From an archaeon (GTDB taxonomy: Archaea; Nanobdellota; Nanobdellia; SCGC-AAA011-G17; GW2011-AR20): DNA of 33,326 bases. Under the pieces are notes generated by a model. The model had not been told where the DNA came from. It ran no database searches and saw nothing but the letters and a program-made list of their open reading frames with translations. Shown piece by piece: positions 22,815 through 31,786 of this stretch (position 1 is the first letter of the stretch; each line of letters starts with the position of its first letter). Where the stretch lies: the NCBI GenBank assembly GCA_002688355.1, contig NZCT01000027.1:1-33326 (forward strand), written 5' to 3'. The position numbers and the translations under genes were made by a program.

Positions 22815-25800
22815 ATGAATAATGTTCAAGAATATTTTGATGAAATAGAAAAAAATGTAAAGAAGGTTTATGATTTAGTTGAAAAGGTTAGAAAGAAAGG
22901 ATTAGATCCTGTTGATGAGATTGAGATACCCTTGGCTAGAAATATGGCTGAGAGAGTTGTGGGGTTAATAAGCGCAGTTGCTCCTCAAATTAAAGACAGT
23001 AATTTAGTTCCTAGAATACAAGAACTTGAGGGAAAGTATGGGAAACTGGATTGGAGAGTTGCTTTAACGGTTGCTGAGGAAGTTGCTAAACAAGAACTTT
23101 GTAAATTCGAAAATAAGGAAGAGGCAATGGAAGTTGGAATTAGGGTTGGAATTGCTTATGTTACTAATGGTGTTGTTTCTAGTCCTTTAGAAGGTTTTAC
23201 ACATTTACAGATTAAACAAAGAAAAGATGGGAAAGAATATTTTGCTTTGTTTTTCTCTGGACCAATAAGAAGTGCTGGTGGAACTGGGGCTAGTGTTGCT
23301 GTTATAATTGGAGATTATGTTAGAAAGAAAATGGGTTATAGTGAATATGATCCTAGTGAAGAAGAAGTTAAGAGAATGTCTACGGAATTAATTGATTATC
23401 ATGAACGTGTTACAAATTTACAATATTTTCCAAGTACAGAAGAAACTGAATTTATGATTAAGAACTTAGCTGTACAGATTGATGGAGACCCTAGTGAGAA
23501 ATTTGATGTTAGTAACTATAAAGATATTGGGAGGATTGAGACAAATAAAATTAGAAGTGGCGTTTGTTTAGTTACTGGAGAAGGCTTATGTCAGAAAGCG
23601 CCTAAACTTTGGAAACAATTGGGAAAATGGGGTAGTGATTTTGATATGAGTCATTGGAAATTTTTAGAAGAATTTATTAAATTACAAAAGAGAATTAAGA
23701 GTAAGAAAAGTGTTGATGAAGAAAGTGATGAGAAAATTAAACCAGATTTTACATATATTAAAGATTTAGTTGCAGGTAGGCCTGTATTAGCACATCCTTT
23801 AGTTAATGGTGGCTTTAGATTAAGATATGGAAGAGCTAGAAATACTGGATTGAGTAGTTTAGCTATAAGTCCATGTACTATGAAAGTTTTAAGTGATTAT
23901 ATTGCTGTTGGTACACAAATTAAAATTGAAAGACCTAGTAAAGGAACTTCGTTATCTTCTTGCGATAGCATTGATGGACCAATTGTTAAGTTAAATAATG
24001 GTGGTGTTATGTTTTTTGATTCTGAGGAGAAGGTAAACAAATATTACAAAGATGTTGAGGAGATTATTTATTTAGGGGATTTGTTAGTTCCTTATGGAGA
24101 TTTTTTTAATAGAGCACATCCTTTAGTTCCTTGTGGTTATAATGATGAATATTGGTTAAGAGAATTTGAAGCTCCTATAATTAAAAAATATGATGAATTA
24201 AAATTTAAGGAAGTTGCTAAGGTTTTGAATGTTAAAGAAAAATTAATTAAAGATATTTTTGCTAATAACGAAAAGGTTGATGTTGATTTGAGTATTTTAA
24301 TTTCACGAAGATTTAACGTTCCATTACATTCTAGATGGACATATTATTGGGGAAGTATAAATAAGAATGAGTTTGTTAGTTTAATAGAATGGTTAAGAAA
24401 AGCTCAAGTTTCCGAAGATAAAGTTGTGTTACCTTTTGTTTATGATTTAGGAAAAGATAATATTGATCCTAAGAGAGTTTTAGAATTGATTGGGATTGAA
24501 CATCAAGTTATTGCTAAAGAAAATGTTATTATTTCAGGAGATGATGCTCGAGCATTTATTTTTAGTTTAGGTGGTTTGGTTGATATTAAAGGGATTTTAG
24601 AAATTGCTGAGAATAATGAAAATGTTTTAGATTCTATAAATAAAATTTGCGAAGTTGAGATTAGAGATAAGTTGGGGACATTTATTGGAGCTAGAATGGG
24701 TAGACCTGAAAAAGCTAAGAAAAGAAAGATGAAAGGTAGTCCTCATGTTTTATTTCCTGTTGGAGAAGAAGGTGGAAGATTAAGAAGTTTACAATCAGCA
24801 TTACAAAAAGGAAAAGTTAGTGGAGATTTTCCAAATTATTTTTGTGATAAATGTCAAAAGTATTCTGCTTATGGAAACTGTGTTTATTGTAATACTAAAT
24901 TAAAATTAAAATATTTTTGTAGAGAATGTAATAAATTTTATGAAGAGGATAAATGTAATGAACATGAAAGGGTTAATGGTTATAGAAGAGATGAAATAAA
25001 TATTAGAGAATATTTAGATGATAGTTTGAAGTTACTTGGATTGAGTAATTATCCTGAATTAATTAAAGGAATTAGGGGAACTAGTAATAAGGATCATATT
25101 GTTGAGCATTTGGGTAAAGGAATTTTGCGTGCTACTCATGGATTAGAGGTAAATAAAGATGGGACTACTAGATTTGATGCTACTGAAATGGCTATTACAC
25201 ATTTTAGATGTAAAGAGGTTGGGATTTCTGTTGAGAAAATTAAAAATTTAGGTTACGAGAAGGATATTAATGGTTTAGAAATTACTAAAGATGATCAAGT
25301 TATTGAGTTAAAGTGTCAAGATATTATTTTACCTGCTTGTGATGAAGCTTTAGAAGATGGTGCTGATAAAGTTATGTTAAAACTTGGAAGTTTTTTGGAT
25401 GATTTATTGGTTAAATTTTATAAGATGAAAAAGTTTTATAATTTTAAAGATAGAGATGATATTATTGGTCATTATGTTTTGGCTATTGCACCCCATATAT
25501 CTGCAGGTATTGTTGGAAGGATTATAGGATTTAGTAAAACTCAAGGATTTTATGCTCATCCGTTATTTCATTGTGCTGTTAGAAGAGATTGTTTTGGTTA
25601 TGACACCTTTATTCCTGTTTATGATGGTAAATTATGGAAAAACGTTAAAATAGGAGAAGTAGTTGAAAAGTTGAATCCAAGTGTTGTTGACTCTTTTGGA
25701 ACAAAAGCTAAGAAAGTTCAGAATTTTTGGACTTTAGGTTATAAAAATGGAAAAGTTTGTAAGGTTAAAATAAATGAATTTACAAAGCATAGGAAATCTG

Positions 25801-27779
25801 AATTGTTAAGATTTAAACTTGAAGATGGAAGATATATCGATGTAACTAAAGAACATAAATTTTGTATTCTTGATAATGGTAAAATTACAAAGAGGAAAGC
25901 ACATGAACTGAAAGAGAAAGATTTTCTTGTTATTCCTTCTAAATTTTCTATTAAGGAAATAGATATTGATTTTATTAACCTAGAAAATTATTTTTTAGAT
26001 AGAAATGATGTAATGGTTAGAAATATTTCTACTTATTTGAAAAAATTTATTGTTAAAATAGGTGGTATTGCTCATGTTGGTAGAATTTTAAAGTTACATA
26101 AATCAATTTTACCTAATTTCCTTTCTAGGAACAGCTTTCCTTTACCTTTTTTATTAGTGTTACTTGCTTTATTTAGTTTAAATCTAAGTGATCTTCCTCA
26201 ACAAAGAAGAATATCAATAAAAAGAGATAATGTTAAATTACCTTATAAAATTCCACTGAATAATGATGTCTTGTATTTAATTGGTTTATATGTTGCTGAA
26301 GGATACTGTAGAAAGAATGAAAATAAGAAAAAAGGATTTTATCAAATTGGTATATCTTGCACAGAAAAAGAGATAAAGGAAAGTATTGTTAAGACTATGA
26401 AAAGTTATTTTGATTTGAATCCTAGCGAAATTAAAGAAGATGGTTTTACATTTTCAAGTAAAATATTATATGAATTTTTTACTGGAATTTTGAAATGTGG
26501 TTCTAGGGCAAAAGAGAAGAGAATACCAGAGATTATACTTAACTTACCTAAAGAGAAATTAGCATCTTTTTTGAAAGGATATTACGATGGAGATGGAAGC
26601 GTTAGTAAAACTGATTTAAGAGTTACATGTGATAGTATTAGTGGTGGTTTATTATCTGATTTAGAATTTGCATTAAAACGGTTTGGGATTTTTGTAAAAA
26701 GATATACCTATGCAAAAGAACCAGGGCCAATAGTTAGGGGATTTTATATTAGAAAGAAAAGAAAAATTCCTGTGTTTAAAATTACAAAACTCTTGATATT
26801 AAGTGATTATTGTAAATTGTTTTATGATAATATTGGGTTCGGTTTAAAGAGGAAACAAATTATTTTAGAATATCTTTTGAAATCAATGAAACCTTTGGGA
26901 ATGAGAATAAAGAAGGATGGTGATTTTGTTTTGCCAAAGATAAAATCTATAGAAAATTTAGATAAAAATCATAGTTATTGTTTAAATGTCGAAGGTAATA
27001 TTGTTCTTGCTAATGGAATTATGACTGGTCAGTGCGATGGAGATGAACTTGCGTATACTTTATTATTGGACGCTGTGATGAATTTTTCAAGAAAATATTT
27101 ACCTTCACATAGGGGAGCTACTCAAGATGCACCATTAGTTTTAACAACGAAAATAATCCCTGGAGAAGTTGATGATATGGTTTTTGATATGGATATTGCT
27201 GATAAGTATCCTTTGGAATTATATCGGGCTGCAGAAAAATATAAAATGCCTTGGGACGTTAAAGTTGAGCAGTTAAATTCACGTCTTGGAACAAAGGAAG
27301 AATATGGTCCTTTTGGATTCACTCATGATACTAAAGATATTAATGCTGGTGTTTTGTTTAGTGCTTATAAGAAATTGCCTACAATGAAAGAAAAAGTTTT
27401 AGGACAATTTGATATTGCTGAAAGAGTACGTGCTGTGGATCAAGATGATGTTGCACGTTTGGTTATTGAGAGACATTTTATGAGGGATATTAGAGGTAAT
27501 TTAAGGAAGTTTTCTCAACAAGGTTTTAGGTGTAGTGCTTGTAATGCTAAATATCGTAGACCTCCTTTAAGAGGATATTGTTTAAGTTGTAGTGGAAATA
27601 TTATTTTTACAGTTTCTTTAGGTAATATTGTTAAATATTTAGAAAGTACTTTGAGTTTGTCTGAAAAATATAATTTACCAGTTTATTTGAAACAAACTTT
27701 GAAGTTAACTAAAGAGAGAATTGAAAGTGAATTTGGTAAGGATGAAGATAGACAAGAGGGATTAGGTAAGTGGTTTTAG
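22815..27779 (+). CDS. polC: DNA polymerase D large subunit (DP2) with an intein
   Basis: A 1654-residue precursor of the polymerase D catalytic subunit; removal of the 481-residue intein leaves 1173 residues, close to other DP2 proteins. The N-terminal part has the conserved block FFSGPIRSAGGTGASVAVII. The central core includes LRYGRARNTG and zinc modules starting at Cys677 (CDKC...CVYC, then CREC). The catalytic aspartates are in CDGDE right after the intein. A C-terminal zinc module begins at Cys1573 (CSAC...CLSC). DP2 is a double-psi beta-barrel enzyme related to RNA polymerases. A TATA-like TTTTATATAAAT is about 30 nt upstream. The end overlaps the convergent TctA-like gene by 4 nt. Confidence 0.95.
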   Translation: MNNVQEYFDEIEKNVKKVYDLVEKVRKKGLDPVDEIEIPLARNMAERVVGLISAVAPQIKDSNLVPRIQELEGKYGKLDWRVALTVAEEVAKQELCKFENKEEAMEVGIRVGIAYVTNGVVSSPLEGFTHLQIKQRKDGKEYFALFFSGPIRSAGGTGASVAVIIGDYVRKKMGYSEYDPSEEEVKRMSTELIDYHERVTNLQYFPSTEETEFMIKNLAVQIDGDPSEKFDVSNYKDIGRIETNKIRSGVCLVTGEGLCQKAPKLWKQLGKWGSDFDMSHWKFLEEFIKLQKRIKSKKSVDEESDEKIKPDFTYIKDLVAGRPVLAHPLVNGGFRLRYGRARNTGLSSLAISPCTMKVLSDYIAVGTQIKIERPSKGTSLSSCDSIDGPIVKLNNGGVMFFDSEEKVNKYYKDVEEIIYLGDLLVPYGDFFNRAHPLVPCGYNDEYWLREFEAPIIKKYDELKFKEVAKVLNVKEKLIKDIFANNEKVDVDLSILISRRFNVPLHSRWTYYWGSINKNEFVSLIEWLRKAQVSEDKVVLPFVYDLGKDNIDPKRVLELIGIEHQVIAKENVIISGDDARAFIFSLGGLVDIKGILEIAENNENVLDSINKICEVEIRDKLGTFIGARMGRPEKAKKRKMKGSPHVLFPVGEEGGRLRSLQSALQKGKVSGDFPNYFCDKCQKYSAYGNCVYCNTKLKLKYFCRECNKFYEEDKCNEHERVNGYRRDEINIREYLDDSLKLLGLSNYPELIKGIRGTSNKDHIVEHLGKGILRATHGLEVNKDGTTRFDATEMAITHFRCKEVGISVEKIKNLGYEKDINGLEITKDDQVIELKCQDIILPACDEALEDGADKVMLKLGSFLDDLLVKFYKMKKFYNFKDRDDIIGHYVLAIAPHISAGIVGRIIGFSKTQGFYAHPLFHCAVRRDCFGYDTFIPVYDGKLWKNVKIGEVVEKLNPSVVDSFGTKAKKVQNFWTLGYKNGKVCKVKINEFTKHRKSELLRFKLEDGRYIDVTKEHKFCILDNGKITKRKAHELKEKDFLVIPSKFSIKEIDIDFINLENYFLDRNDVMVRNISTYLKKFIVKIGGIAHVGRILKLHKSILPNFLSRNSFPLPFLLVLLALFSLNLSDLPQQRRISIKRDNVKLPYKIPLNNDVLYLIGLYVAEGYCRKNENKKKGFYQIGISCTEKEIKESIVKTMKSYFDLNPSEIKEDGFTFSSKILYEFFTGILKCGSRAKEKRIPEIILNLPKEKLASFLKGYYDGDGSVSKTDLRVTCDSISGGLLSDLEFALKRFGIFVKRYTYAKEPGPIVRGFYIRKKRKIPVFKITKLLILSDYCKLFYDNIGFGLKRKQIILEYLLKSMKPLGMRIKKDGDFVLPKIKSIENLDKNHSYCLNVEGNIVLANGIMTGQCDGDELAYTLLLDAVMNFSRKYLPSHRGATQDAPLVLTTKIIPGEVDDMVFDMDIADKYPLELYRAAEKYKMPWDVKVEQLNSRLGTKEEYGPFGFTHDTKDINAGVLFSAYKKLPTMKEKVLGQFDIAERVRAVDQDDVARLVIERHFMRDIRGNLRKFSQQGFRCSACNAKYRRPPLRGYCLSCSGNIIFTVSLGNIVKYLESTLSLSEKYNLPVYLKQTLKLTKERIESEFGKDEDRQEGLGKWF
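25590..27032 (+). other. Intein with LAGLIDADG endonuclease, C-terminal Gln
   Basis: The intein covers precursor residues 926-1406. Block A starts with Cys926 (CFGYDTFIPVYDG). Block B has T-x-x-H in DVTKEHKFCI. The two LAGLIDADG helices are LIGLYVAEG (1155-1163) and YYDGDG (1256-1261), so it carries a homing endonuclease domain. The end is NIVLANGIMTGQ, with Gln1406 where Asn is normal and Gly where the penultimate His is usual; the next residue is Cys1407 (+1 nucleophile). It interrupts the active site, RRD|CDGDE. Pyrococcus abyssi PolII has a known Gln-ending intein in the same gene. Confidence 0.9.
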
Positions 27780-28969
27780 ATTAAGAATAATATTGTTGGT
27801 AACATTAGAGAACCCATTAAATATATTTTTCTTATGCCTTTTATATGTGGAATTAATCCAATAGATGTTGCTGTAAATAAAATTAATAAACTTGAGAAAC
27901 CATTGATTACTATTGTTAATGCTATTATTATAAAAATTATTATTATTGATAAGATTCTATAATTAATTTTGTTTATTATCTTTGTGAAAATTTTTGCAAT
28001 TTTTATTGTTATTATTGCTGCTACTCCTGCTGCTATTAAAGTTATGGCTATGAATAGTATTAAATGATTAAAAGTAATTGTTTCTAGTAATTCAGAAATT
28101 GCAACTACTGAGCCTGACCTTGTTTTATCTATTAAATACAATGCTATGAATGAAATTATCATTACGAATGTATTTATTGAGCCCATCATGATTAGGAATG
28201 ATTTTGTTTTTAATTCTTTTATAGATGCTGAGATTGTTGCTGCTTGAGATGCACCTAGAGCTGGTAAAAAACCCATAAATATGCTTGATGTTGCTCCTAA
28301 AATTAATGGACTTAAAATTTCTGACTTTTTTAATTTTGGAAATGTGATAATCTGTTTTGGAATTTTTATTTTATTAAATAGGCCATAAATTAATGCTGAT
28401 ATTCCAAATAATCCTGATAGTAAAGGTAACAAAGGTTGTGCTGTGTTTGAGCTTGTAGTTATTAAGCCAAGAATTCCAGATAAGAAAAAAATGAAGATTG
28501 CATAGAATTTTGATTTAGGTTCTTTTATAATTAGAAATAATGCTGCTAGTATTAAAATAAATGGGATGAAGTTAACTATTGAACTATAAGTTTTACTTAT
28601 TATTAAAAAGAAAATTGGAGTTATTAGTATTATAGATAAAACTGCTAATAATGAACCAATTACTGTTAGATAGACTGCTTCAAAACCCTTTCCTTGAAAT
28701 AATAACCTATGTCCTGGTTGAACTGATAGTGCTTGATCTGCATCTGGTGCTCCTAGAAAAATTGATGGAATTGGATCACCTGTTGTGTGCATGATTGACA
28801 TAGAAATAATGAATGCTACTAATATTATTGGATGAAAATAATTTAATGCTATGGCTGAATATGTAATTAATAGAATGCTAATAGTATTAATGTGCAATCC
28901 TGGAGTTATTGCTGTTAAAGATCCAAATAAAATACCGAGTAGAATTGCTAGTAATAATTCTATTAACAT
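27776..28969 (-). CDS. TctA-family (COG1784-like) membrane protein
   Basis: A 397-residue membrane protein with about ten or more helices. The N-terminal LLAILLGILFGSLTAITPG and GLHINT, and GDPIPSIFLGAPDADQALSV (about 64-83), are hallmark parts of the archaeal branch of the TctA family, related to the large membrane component of tripartite tricarboxylate transporters. A second repeat-like GFLPALGASQAATISASI supports an internal duplication. Substrate is unknown, and no TctB or TctC partner is here. It follows the OB-fold gene by one base and so is in its operon. Confidence 0.85.
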   Translation of the reverse strand: MLIELLLAILLGILFGSLTAITPGLHINTISILLITYSAIALNYFHPIILVAFIISMSIMHTTGDPIPSIFLGAPDADQALSVQPGHRLLFQGKGFEAVYLTVIGSLLAVLSIILITPIFFLIISKTYSSIVNFIPFILILAALFLIIKEPKSKFYAIFIFFLSGILGLITTSSNTAQPLLPLLSGLFGISALIYGLFNKIKIPKQIITFPKLKKSEILSPLILGATSSIFMGFLPALGASQAATISASIKELKTKSFLIMMGSINTFVMIISFIALYLIDKTRSGSVVAISELLETITFNHLILFIAITLIAAGVAAIITIKIAKIFTKIINKINYRILSIIIIFIIIALTIVINGFSSLLILFTATSIGLIPHIKGIRKIYLMGSLMLPTILFLI

Positions 28970-28970
28970 C

Positions 28971-29321
28971 TTAGAGAACTTCTATTTTATTTGCTATTAT
29001 TTCTAATTGACCTTTGTAATCTTCAATTTTGCCATAAACATTTATTATATTTCTTTTTGTTAAGTTTAATGGAGAATCTTTAAAGACAACTACTGTAATT
29101 TCTTTTTGTGAATTATCTTTTATGTTTAGTAAATATAAACCAGGTGTTTCTGTAATTCTTGTTATTTCTCCTTTTACTTCTACTTCTTGGTTTATTGATT
29201 CATTTGTTATAGATTCTATGGATGTTGAATCTACTGAGGTTTTTTCATTAATTAGAAATAGTATGTATAGTCCAATGAAAGAGCATAGTATGGCTACTTT
29301 TAATAAAGTATTTTCTTTCAT
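28971..29321 (-). CDS. Membrane-anchored OB-fold protein
   Basis: A 116-residue protein with an N-terminal membrane helix (about 7-24) and a C-terminal OB-fold of the tRNA_anti/nucleic-acid-binding type: QEVEVKGEITRITETPGLYL, LNIKDNSQKEITVVVF, and NIINVYGKIEDYKGQLEIIA. V-x-V-x-G-x-I-x-x-I...G-x-I-x-x-Y-x-G-x-x-x-I is the usual pattern. The OB fold is predicted to lie outside the membrane. It abuts the TctA-like gene and starts 41 bp from the divergent TyrRS, so their promoters interleave. Confidence 0.75.
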   Translation of the reverse strand: MKENTLLKVAILCSFIGLYILFLINEKTSVDSTSIESITNESINQEVEVKGEITRITETPGLYLLNIKDNSQKEITVVVFKDSPLNLTKRNIINVYGKIEDYKGQLEIIANKIEVL

Positions 29322-29362
29322 GAAATGATAAAGTTTATATTGCTTAAATAAATTGTTATAAT

Positions 29363-30379
29363 ATGGATATTAAGGAAAGATTGGAATTGATTAAGAGGAA
29401 TGTTGATGAAGTTATAACAGAGAGGGAACTTGAGGATTTGTTAAGAAAAAAGAAAAAACCTTCTGTTTATATCGGAACAGCTATAACTGGAAGACCACAT
29501 ATTGGATATTTTCCTATAATTTTAAAGTTAGCTGATTTTTTAAAAGCAGGATTTAAAGTTAAATTATTATTGGCGGATTTTCATGGTGCTTTAGATAATA
29601 CTCCTTGGGATGTTTTAGAAAAAAGATATAATTATTATAAGAAAGTTATGCCTTTGATGTTTGAAGCTATTGGAGCTAATATTTCGAATTTTGAAATGGT
29701 TAAAGGTTCTAGTTTTCAGATGGATAAAAATTATTTTGCTGATGTTTTGAAGATGAGTACTTTTGTGAGTATTAATGATTGTAAAAGAGCTGCATCTGAA
29801 GTTGTTAAGTTTGGAGATAATCCTAAATTATCTGGGTTAATATATCCTATAATGCAATCTATTGATGAAGAATATTTAGATGTTGATATGCAATATGGTG
29901 GTGTTGATCAGAGAAAAATTTTAATGTTTGCTAGAGAGAATTTACCTCAGATTGGATATAAAAAAAGAGTTGAAATTATGACACCTTTAATTCCTGGTTT
30001 AATTGGTAAGAAGATGAGTGCTTCTATCCCTGAAAGTAAAGTTGATTTATTAGATAAAGAAGATGTTGTTTTAAAGAAAGTTAATAAAGCTCATTGTTTA
30101 GAGGGTGATGTAGATAATGGGTTATTACCCTTTGTTAAATATGTAATTATGACTTTAAAGAAAGATAGTAAAGAAAGTTTTGTTATTGAGAGAGACAAAA
30201 AATATGGTGGTAACTTGGAATTTAATAATTATGATGAATTAGAGAAAGCTTTTGCTAATAAAGAATTACATCCTATGGATTTGAAGAATAGTGTTGCTAG
30301 AGAAATTAATTTACTTTTGAAACCTATGCAGAAGAAGTTTAAGATTTTGAATAAGTTGGCTAAAGATGGGTTTAGTTAG
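29363..30379 (+). CDS. tyrS: Tyrosyl-tRNA synthetase
   Basis: A class I synthetase of 338 residues, the compact archaeal/eukaryal TyrRS without a C-terminal S4 domain. The HIGH motif is PHIG at 45-48 in TGRPHIGYF, and the KMSKS motif is KMSAS at 217-221. LIYPIMQSIDEEYLDVDMQY with the following GGVDQRKI is the tyrosine and ATP pocket typical of TyrRS, as opposed to TrpRS. A TATA-like AAGTTTATATTG lies at 29331-29342, about 27 nt upstream. The GNAT gene follows after three bases. Confidence 0.93.
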   Translation: MDIKERLELIKRNVDEVITERELEDLLRKKKKPSVYIGTAITGRPHIGYFPIILKLADFLKAGFKVKLLLADFHGALDNTPWDVLEKRYNYYKKVMPLMFEAIGANISNFEMVKGSSFQMDKNYFADVLKMSTFVSINDCKRAASEVVKFGDNPKLSGLIYPIMQSIDEEYLDVDMQYGGVDQRKILMFARENLPQIGYKKRVEIMTPLIPGLIGKKMSASIPESKVDLLDKEDVVLKKVNKAHCLEGDVDNGLLPFVKYVIMTLKKDSKESFVIERDKKYGGNLEFNNYDELEKAFANKELHPMDLKNSVAREINLLLKPMQKKFKILNKLAKDGFS

Positions 30380-30382
30380 AAG

Positions 30383-30892
30383 ATGGTAAGAATAGAAAAA
30401 GATGAATTTATTCTAAGGGATTTGGAAATCAAAGATTCTCAAGGTTATTGGGAAACAATGCAAGATGAAAAAACTAAAGAAGGTATGATGGAAACTCCTA
30501 AAAGTTTTAAACGAGCTAAAATTGAAGTTGAGGATTATATTGAAGATGCTAAAACAAAGGTTAAGGAAGTTTTAACAATTGAAATTGATGGACAATATGC
30601 AGGTAATGTTAGATTAGATTATCAAGGATTTAATACTGATTCAGATGAAGGAAGGGTTCATATGTGGATACATCCAAAATTTAGAAAAAATAAATTAGCA
30701 CAAAGAGCGCTTCAAGCATTAATTAAATATGCTTTTGAGAAAAGAAAATTTAGAGTTTTATATGGGCAATCTAAAGTTTCTAATAAAGCTATGGCAAAAA
30801 TAATGGAAAATCTTGGATTTGAAAAAGAGAAAAAACATCGAATTGTTGATGATATTAAAAAGATTTGGTGGACTTTGAAAAAACAAGTTTAG
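30383..30892 (+). CDS. GNAT-family N-acetyltransferase
   Basis: A 169-residue acetyltransferase of the RimJ/RimL-like group. FILRDLEIKDSQGYWETMQD opens the fold as in RimJ/RimL proteins. The acetyl-CoA loop (motif A) is in MWIHPKFRKNKLAQRALQAL, the R-x-x-x-x-A form of R/Q-x-x-G-x-A. Motif B is SKVSNKAMAKIMENLGFEKE, with the conserved N-x-x-x-x-x-x-x-x-x-x-GF. It adds an acetyl group, probably to a protein N-terminus or small amine; the substrate is unknown. It starts three bases after tyrS and is probably co-transcribed. Confidence 0.85.
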   Translation: MVRIEKDEFILRDLEIKDSQGYWETMQDEKTKEGMMETPKSFKRAKIEVEDYIEDAKTKVKEVLTIEIDGQYAGNVRLDYQGFNTDSDEGRVHMWIHPKFRKNKLAQRALQALIKYAFEKRKFRVLYGQSKVSNKAMAKIMENLGFEKEKKHRIVDDIKKIWWTLKKQV

Positions 30893-30927
30893 TTAGTTTA
30901 ATAAGATTATAGATTTTTAATGTTTAT

Positions 30928-31413
30928 ATGGGAGAACATTTAAAAAAAAGGCCTAAAAAGAAGATTTTTCAAAAAGAAAAAATTGATTTTCTTAGAAATA
31001 AAGCTATTGATAAAATAAAAGTAAAGTTTTTACCTGATGAAAAAATTATAAAAATAATATTGATAGGTTCTTCTGTTAAAAATACTTTTGGAGAATATGA
31101 AAAACCAGGATTTAGAGGTAGTTTATTTTCTGATTTTGATTTTATTATTTTTGTTGAAGATAATTATGGAATTCCTAAATGGCTTGATAAAGAACCAGAT
31201 GGAAAGCCATTTCCTAATGATAAATTGAATCTTGCATATAGAAGTAAGAATTTTCTTGAAAATATGTATGATGTAGAAGTGTTTTTTGTACGTAGAAAGA
31301 CTATGGAAAATCCTGAAATTGAAAATCTTGCAGAAATGCCTGGCTGTGAAATTCCATTCTCAGAGAAAAGTAAATGGAAACAAATTGTAGTTTACTCTAA
31401 AAATGAATATTAA
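30928..31413 (+). CDS. Nucleotidyltransferase-like protein
   Basis: A 161-residue protein with a pol-beta type nucleotidyltransferase core: strand IIKIILIGSS (GSS at 47-49), a loop, and SDFDFIIFV with Asp69 and Asp71, then VEVFFV as third strand. The G-S...D-x-D pattern is complete, but the fold lacks the usual helical C-terminal domain. The N-terminus is very basic (MGEHLKKRPKKKIFQKEKID), suggesting nucleic acid binding. Family roles range from nucleotide tagging of RNA to drug modification; none can be chosen. Its 3' end overlaps the next gene by 11 nt. Confidence 0.65.
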   Translation: MGEHLKKRPKKKIFQKEKIDFLRNKAIDKIKVKFLPDEKIIKIILIGSSVKNTFGEYEKPGFRGSLFSDFDFIIFVEDNYGIPKWLDKEPDGKPFPNDKLNLAYRSKNFLENMYDVEVFFVRRKTMENPEIENLAEMPGCEIPFSEKSKWKQIVVYSKNEY

Positions 31414-31786
31414 AAAAGTAAAAGATGTTATGAAAAAATATGGTAAATCTTGGGAAAATCAAGATTCTAACTTAATTCTAGAATGTTTTACTAAAAATGG
31501 GATTTATCAAGAAAGTCCTTTGTCTAAAAGATATAAAGGTCATAAAGAGATTAAGAAATTTTGGGATAATGTTGTTGGAAAAAATACTAAGAATATTAAA
31601 TTTAAATTAGTAAAATGCTATATTTCTAAAGATGGTAAAACAGGCTTTGCAGAATGGGAATGTAAAAATGAACATAAGAAAGATGATAGATGGAGAAGAG
31701 ATCACATGGTTGGAATTATGATTTTAAAAATGAATGGCGATAAAATTTCTTATTTGAATGAATATTGGAACACTAAGATTAGTTAG
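31403..31786 (+). CDS. NTF2/SnoaL-like protein
   Basis: A 127-residue cone-shaped-fold protein: VKDVMKKYGKSWENQDSNLI, ECFTKNGIYQESPLSKRYKG, HKEIKKFWDNVVG, then strands (AEWECK, HMVGIMILKMNGDKISYLNE, YWNT). The W-x-N-x-D...F-x-x-x-G-x-Y-x-x-x-P...G-x-x-x-I-x-x-F-W pattern is typical of SnoaL-like domains. Function varies widely from isomerase to ligand binder. It overlaps the nucleotidyltransferase-like gene and converges with the TrmB-like gene, the two 3' ends overlapping by 8 nt. Confidence 0.75.
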   Translation: MNIKKVKDVMKKYGKSWENQDSNLILECFTKNGIYQESPLSKRYKGHKEIKKFWDNVVGKNTKNIKFKLVKCYISKDGKTGFAEWECKNEHKKDDRWRRDHMVGIMILKMNGDKISYLNEYWNTKIS

